Source of the DNA: an uncultured Spirochaetia bacterium
GTDB taxonomy: Bacteria; Spirochaetota; UBA4802; JAGODF01
DNA length: 15,386 nucleotides
Assembly (NCBI GenBank): GCA_937967705.1
Contig: CALCJG010000098.1
Span: 1 to 15,386, forward strand
Reading direction: 5' to 3'
Position 1 is the first letter of the stretch. Each line of letters begins with the position of its first letter. Positions 8,355 to 14,409 of this stretch are shown piece by piece. Below the pieces are notes generated by a model. That model was not told where the DNA came from. It worked only from the letters and a program-made list of their open reading frames with translations, and made no database searches. A program made the translations under genes and the position numbers.

Positions 8355-8383
8355 AGTATAGCACAAGATTGCAAGATTAAAAA
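8355..8383 (-). promoter_or_regulatory. Sigma-70-type promoter candidate for the HD-GYP regulator
   Basis: On the minus strand, TTTTTA (8378-8383) and TATACT (8355-8360) are separated by 17 bp. The transcript would begin near 8348 and carry a leader of about 60 bases. The hexamers and spacing are identical to those upstream of the lipoprotein gene, which strengthens both calls. The -35 matches the consensus poorly, the -10 well. Confidence 0.45.
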
Positions 8384-8424
8384 ATGATAAATCCCTTCAA
8401 ACAATTCTACCGCTCCCTCCCGCT

Positions 8425-9159
8425 CTACAAGAGCTCCTTCCGGCAGAGATCGTATATCCCTTCCCCGATTTTCAGGCCTGCGTCGATGAAACCGGGGCCG
8501 TATGCCTTTCCCGTAACCGTTCGGAAGGTGGATCGAATCCGCTTAATTCCCTCGATTCCCTTTTCATATCCCTTCATGATCCTTTCCAGGCTCAGGTTGA
8601 GGCTCTCCGCCATATCCCACAGCGTATTGAGGAAATTGTCCGGTCCCCAGCGGAATTTATCGGCATCGTACAGGGCATCGGCGCAGAGCATGTAATCCAT
8701 GTCTTCCACATGTTCATGCTCCCGGAAAGCCTCGTGGTTACGGATGGCAAAGGTGATGATCCCCAGATCCCTCGGGGAAAGGCGGGACAGGTATATCTCC
8801 CCCACCTCCAGGGCCGCCTTCTGAGGGTGTTCCTTCTCGTAACGTCTCAGGTCATGAAGATATCCGGCGATGAGCACATTTTCGGCGATGTGCCGGCTCC
8901 GATCATCATAACCCCTCTCGGAGAAAACAATAGCGGCGGCCTCAACCGCCACCAGATCCGCATGACGATAACCATGCCCCAGGACGCCACCCCGCTCCCG
9001 GATCAGGGACTCGGCGAAAAGGACTTCTTCCGATCGTCCTATCAGTTCCCGTGACCATTCAATCTCCCTCTCTCTTTCGAGATAAAAGGAGGGTTTTTCC
9101 ATATCCCTGTAAATCTCCCCCGCCCTGCGGCGGATTATGTCAAACAGGGGATCGCTCAT
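8425..9159 (-). CDS. HD-domain protein of the his operon
   Basis: A 244-residue HD superfamily protein of unknown substrate. Candidate metal-binding residues are His66 in HGYRHADL, His102-Asp103 in GYLHDLRRYE, the later NHE motif, and the Asp of LYDADKFRWG. This layout fits a metal-dependent phosphohydrolase. The ATG is part of TGATG, so it overlaps the hisG stop by one base; a GTG one codon upstream is possible. Overlap means it is almost certainly translated with hisG. Known histidine biosynthesis needs no HD protein, so a link through ATP, AMP or AICAR-type nucleotide turnover is only a guess. The C-terminal region (MAESLNLSLERIMKGYEKGIEGIK) is helical. Confidence 0.8.
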   Translation of the reverse strand: MSDPLFDIIRRRAGEIYRDMEKPSFYLEREREIEWSRELIGRSEEVLFAESLIRERGGVLGHGYRHADLVAVEAAAIVFSERGYDDRSRHIAENVLIAGYLHDLRRYEKEHPQKAALEVGEIYLSRLSPRDLGIITFAIRNHEAFREHEHVEDMDYMLCADALYDADKFRWGPDNFLNTLWDMAESLNLSLERIMKGYEKGIEGIKRIRSTFRTVTGKAYGPGFIDAGLKIGEGIYDLCRKELL

Positions 9160-10058
9160 CACCCTATGGTATCGTTCTTTCCGACCACTTTATTCAGGGG
9201 ATATTCGATGATGCCGTCGGCGCCCTTCTCGATCAGCCGGGGTATGATCTCCCGGACCACGTCTTCACGTATGATCGATTCCACGGAAAACCAGTCGGTG
9301 TTATAGAGCTGGGATATGGTGGGTGCGTTCAGACAGGGGATGATCTTAACGATCTCATCCAGGTTCTGACCTGGAACGTTCATCTTGATGCCCACCAGAT
9401 TATCCGCATTAAGGGCCCCGCGGAGCAGCAGGGCGATCTGCTGGATTTTCTTCCGTTTCTGGGGGTCCTTGAGGCTCATCTTGTTGGCAATCAGCTTGGT
9501 GTTGGTCTCCAGCAGGGTGTGAATGATCTTCAACCCATGGGCCTTGATGGTGGAACCGGTTTCGGTCACTTCCACGATGGCGTCCACAAGTCCCTCCACA
9601 ACCTTGGCCTCGGTAGCCCCCCAGGAAAATTCCACTTCAACGGGGATATTCCGCTCCTTAAAATAGCGGGTAGTGAAATTGACCAGCTCCGTCGATATCC
9701 TCTTCCCCCGGCAGTCCTCCACTGTTTTGATGTCGGAATTTTCAGGAACCGCGAGGACCCATTGGGCCTTCCGTGTGCTGATCTTTGAGTAAACCAGATC
9801 GGAAATAATCTCCACATCGGACTCATTTTCCATCACCCAGTCGAGCCCCGTCAACCCCACGTCCAACACACCGCTTTCCACATAGCGCGCCATCTCCTGA
9901 GCCCTTACCAGGGCGCAGGAGATTTCCCCGTCATCTATTGAGGGAAAATAATTCCGCGATGAAACCGATATGCGCCAGCCTGCCTTCTGAAACAGTTCTA
10001 TCGTTGCGTTCTCCAGGCTTCCCTTGGGGATGCCCAGCTTCAGTTTATCCCTGTTCAT
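9159..10058 (-). CDS. hisG: ATP phosphoribosyltransferase, long form
   Basis: First enzyme of histidine biosynthesis, joining ATP and PRPP to give phosphoribosyl-ATP. At 299 residues it is the long form, which carries its own C-terminal regulatory domain (about 220-295) and does not need HisZ. The N-terminal part shows [12 protein letters not shown], and [10 protein letters not shown] is typical of the substrate-binding lobe. [13 protein letters not shown] is the PRPP-binding loop. The C-terminal domain is the site of histidine feedback inhibition in this family. The ATG overlaps the hisI stop as ATGA, with GGAGGGAG in the hisI tail as ribosome site. The remaining his genes are not in the window, so the pathway is split in this genome. 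Confidence 0.95.
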   Translation of the reverse strand: MNRDKLKLGIPKGSLENATIELFQKAGWRISVSSRNYFPSIDDGEISCALVRAQEMARYVESGVLDVGLTGLDWVMENESDVEIISDLVYSKISTRKAQWVLAVPENSDIKTVEDCRGKRISTELVNFTTRYFKERNIPVEVEFSWGATEAKVVEGLVDAIVEVTETGSTIKAHGLKIIHTLLETNTKLIANKMSLKDPQKRKKIQQIALLLRGALNADNLVGIKMNVPGQNLDEIVKIIPCLNAPTISQLYNTDWFSVESIIREDVVREIIPRLIEKGADGIIEYPLNKVVGKNDTIG

Positions 10059-10435
10059 TTGCTCCCTCCGTAAACCTTTTCCGGATCAAAGACCTTGACG
10101 CCATCGATCACCTCGGCATCTCCCTTCAGTACCCGAAAAAAACAACTCCGATATCCTGTATGACAAGCGGCCTCCCCAATCTGGTTTACTTTGATTAAAA
10201 GGCAATCGTTGTCGCAGTCCACTCTTATCTCCTTAACCTCCTGAACATTACCGGAGGATTCCCCCTTTTTCCAGAGCTTGTTCCGCGAGCGGCTCCAGTA
10301 ATGGACAATTCCGGTCTCTTTCGTGAGCTTCCAGGATTCCTGGTTCATGAAAGCCATCATCAGGACCTCCCCGGTTTCGTAATCCTGGGCTATTACAGGA
10401 ATCAGGCCGTCCATTTTTTCAAAATCTAGTTTCAT
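10055..10435 (-). CDS. hisI: Phosphoribosyl-AMP cyclohydrolase
   Basis: Third step of histidine synthesis: opens the purine ring of phosphoribosyl-AMP. The 126-residue protein has the metal site DCDND at residues 73-77 and the second Cys cluster CHTGYRSC at 91-98, giving the three zinc-binding Cys74, Cys91 and Cys98. Also visible are [10 protein letters not shown] and [19 protein letters not shown]. It is the stand-alone form without the HisE pyrophosphohydrolase domain. The frame opens further upstream to an ATG at 10477, but the ATG at 10435 is preferred because the family begins around LDFEKMDGL and the extra residues look unrelated. Neither start has a strong Shine-Dalgarno site. It heads an operon with hisG and an HD protein. 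Confidence 0.93.
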   Translation of the reverse strand: MKLDFEKMDGLIPVIAQDYETGEVLMMAFMNQESWKLTKETGIVHYWSRSRNKLWKKGESSGNVQEVKEIRVDCDNDCLLIKVNQIGEAACHTGYRSCFFRVLKGDAEVIDGVKVFDPEKVYGGSK

Positions 10436-10545
10436 TTTACTTACCCGCTTGAATTCAAATATATTATCGAACGCCATGAGAAATGTTTTATGATTCCATA
10501 CCTCAATTTACAGGAACAAGGCTTATTCAGGAAGGAAACATTGTA

Positions 10546-10582
10546 ACTTTTTCAGAAAAAGTGCCACAAAAGTATCTGTCAA
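10546..10582 (-). promoter_or_regulatory. Possible hisI promoter with overlapping inverted repeat
   Basis: On the minus strand TTGACA (10577-10582) matches the -35 consensus exactly and is followed 17 bp later by TTTTCT (10554-10559), a weak -10. The -10 falls inside the inverted repeat ACTTTTT-CTG-AAAAAGT (10546-10562), a plausible operator shape. The same TTG could instead start a 19-codon frame (see findings), so the two readings compete. Confidence 0.3.
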
Positions 10583-10620
10583 GTGAATTTCTCCTCCTTG
10601 ATTCGGCACCTCCTGAATTT

Positions 10621-10649
10621 GGCCCGGGGGATCAACGGTCTCCCGGGCC
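10621..10649. repeat. Strong GC-rich hairpin in the hisI-tRNA intergenic region
   Basis: GGCCCGGG (10621-10628) pairs with CCCGGGCC (10642-10649). Three further pairs (G-U, G-C, A-U) close a 7-base loop, giving an 11-bp stem. A second CCCGGG at 10662-10667 could pair with 10642-10647 instead. On the plus strand GCTCATTTTCTT follows, a weak T-rich tract, but no plus-strand gene lies upstream to be terminated. Confidence 0.6.
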
Positions 10650-10698
10650 GCTCATTTTCTTCCCGGGTTAATTATTGCCTCAAAGCAGTAATTTTTAT

Positions 10699-10727
10699 TT
10701 GACATATGTCTGCGCCTGTTTCAATTT
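10699..10727 (+). promoter_or_regulatory. Promoter candidate for the tRNA-Ser string
   Basis: TTGACA at 10699-10704 matches the -35 consensus exactly. Seventeen bases later CAATTT (10722-10727) would serve as a poor -10. The position suits a transcript starting at or just before the first tRNA-Ser at 10734. Confidence 0.35.
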
Positions 10728-10733
10728 GCTTGC

Positions 10734-10817
10734 GGAGGGTTGTCTGAGTGGTCTATAGAGGCGGTCTTGAAAACCGTTGAGTTAACAGCTCCGGGGGTTC
10801 GAATCCCTCACCCTCCG
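10734..10817 (+). tRNA. tRNA-Ser (anticodon UGA)
   Basis: 84-base class II tRNA. The acceptor stem GGAGGGT pairs with ACCCTCC (10810-10816), and the discriminator is G10817. The anticodon stem GCGGT/ACCGT encloses CTTGAAA, with TGA at 10768-10770. A long variable arm with GAG/CTC precedes the T arm GGGGG-TTCGAAT-CCCTC. The 3' CCA is not encoded (CAT follows). Confidence 0.95.
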
Positions 10818-10881
10818 CATGGCTGAGCCTGCCGGCCGGGGGGGTACAAAACGCAGGTATATCAACCATACTTCAGCACAG

Positions 10882-10967
10882 GGAGAGATGCCCGAGAGGC
10901 CGAAGGGAACGGTTTGCTAAACCGTCGTACCAATTAGGTACCGAGGGTTCGAATCCCTCTCTCTCCG
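10882..10967 (+). tRNA. tRNA-Ser (anticodon GCU)
   Basis: 86-base class II tRNA. The acceptor stem GGAGAGA pairs with TCTCTCC (10960-10966), and the discriminator is G10967. The anticodon stem ACGGT/ACCGT encloses TTGCTAA, with GCT at 10916-10918. The long variable arm GTACC...GGTAC is perfect, and the T arm is GAGGG-TTCGAAT-CCCTC. CCA is not encoded (AAG follows). Only 64 bases separate it from the preceding tRNA-Ser, with no terminator between. Confidence 0.96.
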
Positions 10968-10979
10968 AAGGAAAAGGTC

Positions 10980-11453
10980 GTGAAACTGAACATCATACAA
11001 AGAATCAGAGAAGCCCTGAAAAGGCGGGCCGAGGGGGCAGGGAGCTTCCTTAAACATGTAAAAAGTGAGCTCTCCCTCCGCCGGGACTGGATAATGAGCG
11101 AGGAAAACCGCTTTTACTTTGCCGCTCTGGCCTTCCTCCCCTTTGCCGGCTGGCTGTTGCCCCTGTATCTCAAAGAAAGGGATGATTTTGCCCAGAAACA
11201 GGCCAAAACGGGTTTCTGGCTCGCTTTCCTGTTCACGACGGCCCTTCTGATGCTTTTTCTGGTCAATGTCTTTTCCCCCAAGGATTGGCGGGTCTACCGG
11301 CTTGCCATAGTGGTTTTGATCTATCTGGTGCTTTTCGCCTATTTCGGGATTTGTGCCTACGGGATCCATTTATGCGCGAGGGAAAAAAAGGTTTTCAGCC
11401 TCGAAGGGCGTTCCGCAACCCTTGATCAGTACATCAAGCTGATCGATATGTAA
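10980..11453 (+). CDS. Small three-helix membrane protein, DUF4870-like
   Basis: Not firmly recognised. 157 residues with a basic amphipathic N-terminus (about 1-38), then three membrane segments at about 46-64, 78-98 and 108-128, and a short cytoplasmic tail. The pattern of a first helix with FAGWLLPLYL, a charged loop with FAQKQAKTGFW, and two more helices resembles the DUF4870/Tic20-like group of small inner-membrane proteins of unknown role; this is inference. The start is a GTG with GGAAAAGG four bases upstream, only 13 bases after the tRNA-Ser 3' end; a Met at residue 39 is an alternative. The stop lies 15 bases before tRNA-Arg. It is thus embedded between tRNA genes and probably shares their transcript. 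Confidence 0.7.
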   Translation: MKLNIIQRIREALKRRAEGAGSFLKHVKSELSLRRDWIMSEENRFYFAALAFLPFAGWLLPLYLKERDDFAQKQAKTGFWLAFLFTTALLMLFLVNVFSPKDWRVYRLAIVVLIYLVLFAYFGICAYGIHLCAREKKVFSLEGRSATLDQYIKLIDM

Positions 11454-11468
11454 TGAGTGCTTATACCC

Positions 11469-11542
11469 GCGTCCATAGCTCAGTTGGATAGAGCGACTGA
11501 CTACGAATCAGTAGGTCAGAGGTTCGAGTCCTCTTGGACGCA
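11469..11542 (+). tRNA. tRNA-Arg (anticodon ACG, A34 expected to become inosine)
   Basis: 74-base tRNA. The acceptor stem GCGTCCA pairs with TGGACGC (11535-11541), and the discriminator is A11542. The anticodon stem ACTGA/TCAGT encloses CTACGAA, with ACG at 11503-11505. The T arm is AGAGG-TTCGAGT-CCTCT. CCA is not encoded. The loop TACG is the recognition core of TadA, which deaminates A34 so that the tRNA reads CGU, CGC and CGA. Confidence 0.97.
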
Positions 11543-11557
11543 CAAGATATAAGAAAA

Positions 11558-11594
11558 GCCGGATAGGGATTGATGCCTATCCGGCACTTTTTTT
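11558..11594 (+). terminator. Rho-independent terminator after tRNA-Arg
   Basis: GCCGGATAGG (11558-11567) pairs perfectly with CCTATCCGGC (11576-11585), giving a 10-bp stem with an 8-base loop. AC and a run of seven T follow (11588-11594). It ends 16 bases before the tadA ATG, so it would stop the tRNA string or, if read through, limit tadA expression. Confidence 0.9.
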
Positions 11595-11610
11595 CTATAA
11601 CTGCAATATC

Positions 11611-12084
11611 ATGAAGGAAAACATCGAATCACTGCCGGGGGAAGTGTTCATGAGGGCGGCCCTGGAGCAGGCCCGGAGGGCCTTCGAAAGGGGGGAAATT
11701 CCGGTCGGCGCCGTAGTGGTTAAGGAAGGAGACATCCTGGCCAGGGCGCACAACCTGAACCGGTCCCACCGCAACCCCCTGCATCACGCCGAAATTCTGG
11801 CTATCGAAGAGGCCTGCTCCTGCCTGAGCAATGAACGTCTTACAGATTGTGATCTCTATGTCACAAAGGAACCTTGCGCCATGTGTGCCGGGGCTATCGT
11901 ACATGCCCGCTTCCGCAGGGTCATCATTGCTGCGGAAGACCGCAAATACGGCGCCTGCGGGACGGTTATGGAGATATGCGGCAGCGACAAACTCAACCAC
12001 CGTCCGGAGATACACTTCGGCCTCCTGAGGGAGGAGGCCGCATCGTTATTGGGGGATTTCTTCAGGAAACTGCGCCAGCGTTGA
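11611..12084 (+). CDS. tadA: tRNA(Arg) adenosine-34 deaminase
   Basis: A 157-residue zinc-dependent deaminase that converts A34 to inosine in tRNA-Arg(ACG). HHAEI gives zinc ligand His59 and catalytic Glu61, and PCAMC gives Cys89 and Cys92. IPVGAVVV at 30-37 and the terminal LLGDFFRKLRQR also match the family, and length is normal. The ATG at 11611 has no obvious Shine-Dalgarno site. An ATG at residue 14 (11650), preceded by GGGGGAAG, is a fair alternative and would still leave the core intact. The gene lies directly after a strong terminator, and 68 bp after the end of the tRNA gene its product acts on. Its stop is one base from the stop of the convergent FecR gene. Confidence 0.93.
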   Translation: MKENIESLPGEVFMRAALEQARRAFERGEIPVGAVVVKEGDILARAHNLNRSHRNPLHHAEILAIEEACSCLSNERLTDCDLYVTKEPCAMCAGAIVHARFRRVIIAAEDRKYGACGTVMEICGSDKLNHRPEIHFGLLREEAASLLGDFFRKLRQR

Positions 12085-12085
12085 A

Positions 12086-12940
12086 TCAGGTCTCGTCATC
12101 ATCCAGATCGTAGGCCTCGATATCCGAGGAGATGACATACTTCTTGTCCGGTGATGCCTTTACCTCCTCTTCCGTCTCCAGTGACTGAACCACGGCAGAT
12201 CCTTTTTTCAAAACGAGAACCGTCTCGTCCTCATTGGCGTTCAGGATCAGATCGGCCTCTTTGGCAAATATCTTGGCCGTAGGGGTGATGTAAAAGTATT
12301 TTACGTGGGGTCTTTTGACCCCGGTTTTGGAAACGATCTGACCGCTCTTGATATTGAAGAAGAATTCCGTCTGCGTATCCAGGGATTCGGTCCGTATCCT
12401 TTCAATCATCAAACTGCTCTCCCCGGTGATGTTCATGGTTAGAGAACTGTTGACCGCGAGGACAGCCAGAGAATTCTTACCAACCCGCAGCCGGCTCTTG
12501 TTTCGGACACGGATATCCCCGCTTATCTTATTATCATTGACATAGACCCTTCCCTGGGCATAGGAGAGATGCATGGGAACATTGAGTTTTTCATTGATGA
12601 TATGCCATCCCGAAGCGACTAAAACAATCCCCATCAGGAACACTGACACTGTATAGAGTACAGCCGGCCTTGGTAGGAGCATACGCAAGCGCAGGAAAAG
12701 CAGACTGAGAGACCCTATACCGCCGGTATCCTGCTTCCGTATGGCTGCTCTCAGAGCCAATTCCACGCGAGGTGAGGGATCAAGACGGCTGTTGTCGGAC
12801 GCATTGAGCAGCAGGGCATATCTTTTGCAGCGGGCCGAACAGGTTTTGCATGAAGAGACGTGGCTCCCTACATGAGCGGACTTCTTGGAAGTCCCCCTTA
12901 CATAGTCTATCAATTCCCTCTGTTTTGGATGGTTCTTCAT
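12086..12940 (-). CDS. Anti-sigma-like protein: zinc finger, one membrane helix, FecR domain
   Basis: A 284-residue bitopic inner-membrane protein, probably the anti-sigma partner of the ECF sigma gene 63 bp upstream. HVSSC..C at residues 27-34 (His27, Cys31, Cys34) is the zinc-binding signature of ZAS/zf-HC2 anti-sigma domains. The single membrane helix is at about 93-112. The outer part starts with a FecR-type segment (SYAQGRVYVNDNKIS, RVGKNSLAVLAVN, ESSLMIERI, FFFNIKSGQIV) that is beta-rich and ends in an Asp/Glu-rich tail. The ATG at 12940 has AGGGA seven bases upstream; an in-frame TTG 13 codons earlier is rejected. No TonB-dependent receptor is adjacent, so this is not a complete Fec-type surface-signalling set. 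The signal sensed cannot be inferred. Confidence 0.82.
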   Translation of the reverse strand: MKNHPKQRELIDYVRGTSKKSAHVGSHVSSCKTCSARCKRYALLLNASDNSRLDPSPRVELALRAAIRKQDTGGIGSLSLLFLRLRMLLPRPAVLYTVSVFLMGIVLVASGWHIINEKLNVPMHLSYAQGRVYVNDNKISGDIRVRNKSRLRVGKNSLAVLAVNSSLTMNITGESSLMIERIRTESLDTQTEFFFNIKSGQIVSKTGVKRPHVKYFYITPTAKIFAKEADLILNANEDETVLVLKKGSAVVQSLETEEEVKASPDKKYVISSDIEAYDLDDDET

Positions 12941-13003
12941 TGCACTATCCCTATTAATTAAACAACCTGGTATTGACAAATGGCCATAAATCGAATAAAA
13001 AAA

Positions 13004-13513
13004 TCAAAAATAACCTGTTTTTCTCAATTCTGCCTCCAGATACTCCAGAATATCTGCCATTTTCCTCCGAACGGTCCTTTCTGAGACATGGAGAACCTCC
13101 GCCGCCTCATGATTGCTCAGGCCGTTTTCCTTGCAGAGGATGAAGAGGGATCGGGATTTCTCGTCCAAACGCTCAAGCAGCTGATATATCTTCCCCTGCA
13201 GTTCCTTGGCCTTGAACTCCTCAACACCCCGATCCGGGGAATAATAATCCCCGTCCTCCTCCAGGAGCACATAATCGATTTTCTTTCGACGTTTCAGGTG
13301 ATTGACCGAGAGGTTATGGGCGGTTTTATAGAGAAAGGCTCGGATGTTGAAATCCTCAATTCCGTATTTCCCCGCATACTTAATCAGGTTCTCGAAACAG
13401 TCCTGAAGGAGCTCCTCGGAGACCTCCTGGTTGGCCGTCAATCGAAATATGTAGACGAATAGTTCCTTGCTATAAAGGCGGTATACTTCGATTATTCTCT
13501 GCTCGTTCAGCAT
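13004..13513 (-). CDS. ECF-type RNA polymerase sigma factor
   Basis: A 169-residue sigma-70 family protein with only region 2 and region 4. Region 2 (about 8-78) shows RLYSKELFVYIFRLTAN, EELLQDCFENLIKY and AFLYKTAHNLSVNHLKRRK. Region 4 (about 113-163) shows LERLDEKSRSLFILCKENGLSNHEAAEVL and the recognition helix SERTVRRKMADILEYLE. Length and layout fit the ECF group. It would direct polymerase to a small regulon, held by the downstream zinc-finger FecR protein. The ATG at 13513 has no Shine-Dalgarno site in the usual window; GAGGA lies 16 bases away and TATAAAT ends directly at the ATG, so leaderless or weak translation is possible. Its target promoters are not visible here. Confidence 0.9.
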   Translation of the reverse strand: MLNEQRIIEVYRLYSKELFVYIFRLTANQEVSEELLQDCFENLIKYAGKYGIEDFNIRAFLYKTAHNLSVNHLKRRKKIDYVLLEEDGDYYSPDRGVEEFKAKELQGKIYQLLERLDEKSRSLFILCKENGLSNHEAAEVLHVSERTVRRKMADILEYLEAELRKTGYF

Positions 13514-13694
13514 ATATTTATAAAGATAACATCCTCAGCGGAATAAACCCGCCAACAGGGTAATTTTTAAAAAAATAAAGGCCGCGGTCCCAAGAATACA
13601 AGAACGTAGATCGGCCATCGAAGCCCAATATTGATGCTCAACCCATCATCGTCAAGATGAAATAATACCTCGAAAAAGCCTTTTTTAATTTTAT

Positions 13695-13723
13695 TTGACT
13701 TCCTCCCACTCCGGAGTCTTATG
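13695..13723 (+). promoter_or_regulatory. Weak promoter candidate for acpS
   Basis: TTGACT (13695-13700) is close to the -35 consensus. CTTATG (13718-13723), 17 bp later, is a poor -10. The rest of the 238-bp gap between the divergent sigma gene and acpS is AT-rich and holds nothing else I can support. Confidence 0.25.
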
Positions 13724-13751
13724 GAAGGTAAAGCAGAGGAGAATTGTTTAT

Positions 13752-14183
13752 TTGTACAGAATAACCGGGATAGGAACGGATATTGTCAGCATAGGGAGAA
13801 TATCCAGGGCCATGGACGATTTCCGGGAGAGATTCCTGAAAAAAATTCTCTCTCCGGAAGAACGGGAACTCCTGCCCCGAAAGGGGGAGGCGGAGTTTCT
13901 TGCGGGGAGATTCGCCGCCAAGGAGGCTTTCCTGAAGGCACTGGGAAAGAACCGGGGTCTTCCGATGAACCGGATCGCAATACTAAAGGGGGAATCCGGT
14001 AAACCCTGTCTGAAGGTGACGGCGGAAATTCTCTCCGCCCTGGGTAAAGCAATCCGCCGGGAGGCGGTACGGATACACATCAGCATCAGCCACGAGAAGG
14101 ATTCTGCTGTGGCCTTCGTTCTCATCGAACAGGCGGAGGAGGAGACAGGGGGATTAAACTCAGCGGAAAGTGATCGGATATGA
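13752..14183 (+). CDS. acpS: Holo-[acyl-carrier-protein] synthase
   Basis: Transfers 4'-phosphopantetheine from CoA to acyl carrier protein, needed for fatty acid synthesis. GIGTDIVSIGRI at residues 6-17 carries metal ligand Asp10. FLAGRFAAKEAFLKALG carries Glu58, matching the spacing in characterised AcpS, and ISISHEKDSAVAFVL closes the fold. The chosen start is TTG at 13752, ten bases after GGAG, giving 143 residues. The frame stays open upstream to an ATG at 13695, but those 19 residues precede the Shine-Dalgarno site and do not fit the family. The C-terminal tail (QAEEETGGLNSAESDRI) is longer than usual. Its stop overlaps the next ATG as ATGA. Confidence 0.9.
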   Translation: MYRITGIGTDIVSIGRISRAMDDFRERFLKKILSPEERELLPRKGEAEFLAGRFAAKEAFLKALGKNRGLPMNRIAILKGESGKPCLKVTAEILSALGKAIRREAVRIHISISHEKDSAVAFVLIEQAEEETGGLNSAESDRI

Positions 14184-14401
14184 AAAGCATCAGAACGGAC
14201 CTGCTCCAGGATATATTTCAGAAAACCGGAGGAGGGGATTTCCTGACCCTGTACGAACTTGAAGTGGAATTCGGCCTTTCCGGCATCAACCTTCGATCCC
14301 TGCTGGAAGACTTAAAGGAGGAAAACCTCATTGTTGAGCATCCGGAGGGATTCCAGATATCCGAAGCCGGCCGACTCTACTGCCGGAGCCGATGGCTCTG
14401 A
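14180..14401 (+). CDS. Small winged-helix-like protein
   Basis: Not recognised as a named family. 73 residues arranged like a single winged-helix unit: helix TDLLQDIFQ, then TLYELEVEFGLSGINLRSLLEDLKEENLI as the helix-turn-helix, then a wing with VEHPEGFQISEAGRLYC. The start overlaps the acpS stop by four bases, with GGAAAG upstream, so it is translated with acpS. A DNA-binding or protein-interaction role is possible; the acidic helix (LLEDLKEENLI) is unusual for DNA binding. No regulator is normally required by acpS, so the pairing is unexplained. Confidence 0.7.
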   Translation: MKSIRTDLLQDIFQKTGGGDFLTLYELEVEFGLSGINLRSLLEDLKEENLIVEHPEGFQISEAGRLYCRSRWL

Positions 14402-14409
14402 CCCCGGGC

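Noticed and set aside
9051..9788. Plus-strand frame of 245 codons opposite hisG
   Set aside because: Antisense to hisG, with no recognisable protein features.
10521..10545. Possible SRP RNA signature (CAGGAAGGAAACA)
   Set aside because: Only part of the conserved loop is present, and flanking sequence cannot fold into the long SRP hairpin.
10483..10671. Plus-strand 62-codon frame in the hisI-tRNA gap
   Set aside because: No Shine-Dalgarno site, no homology that I recognise, and it runs through the GC hairpin.
12941..12979. TTG-started extension of the FecR protein
   Set aside because: The ATG at 12940 has a good ribosome site and begins a normal zinc-finger N-terminus.
13695..13751. Upstream extension of AcpS to an ATG at 13695
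   Set aside because: The extra residues precede GAGGAG and do not match the family N-terminus, which begins near GIGTDIV.
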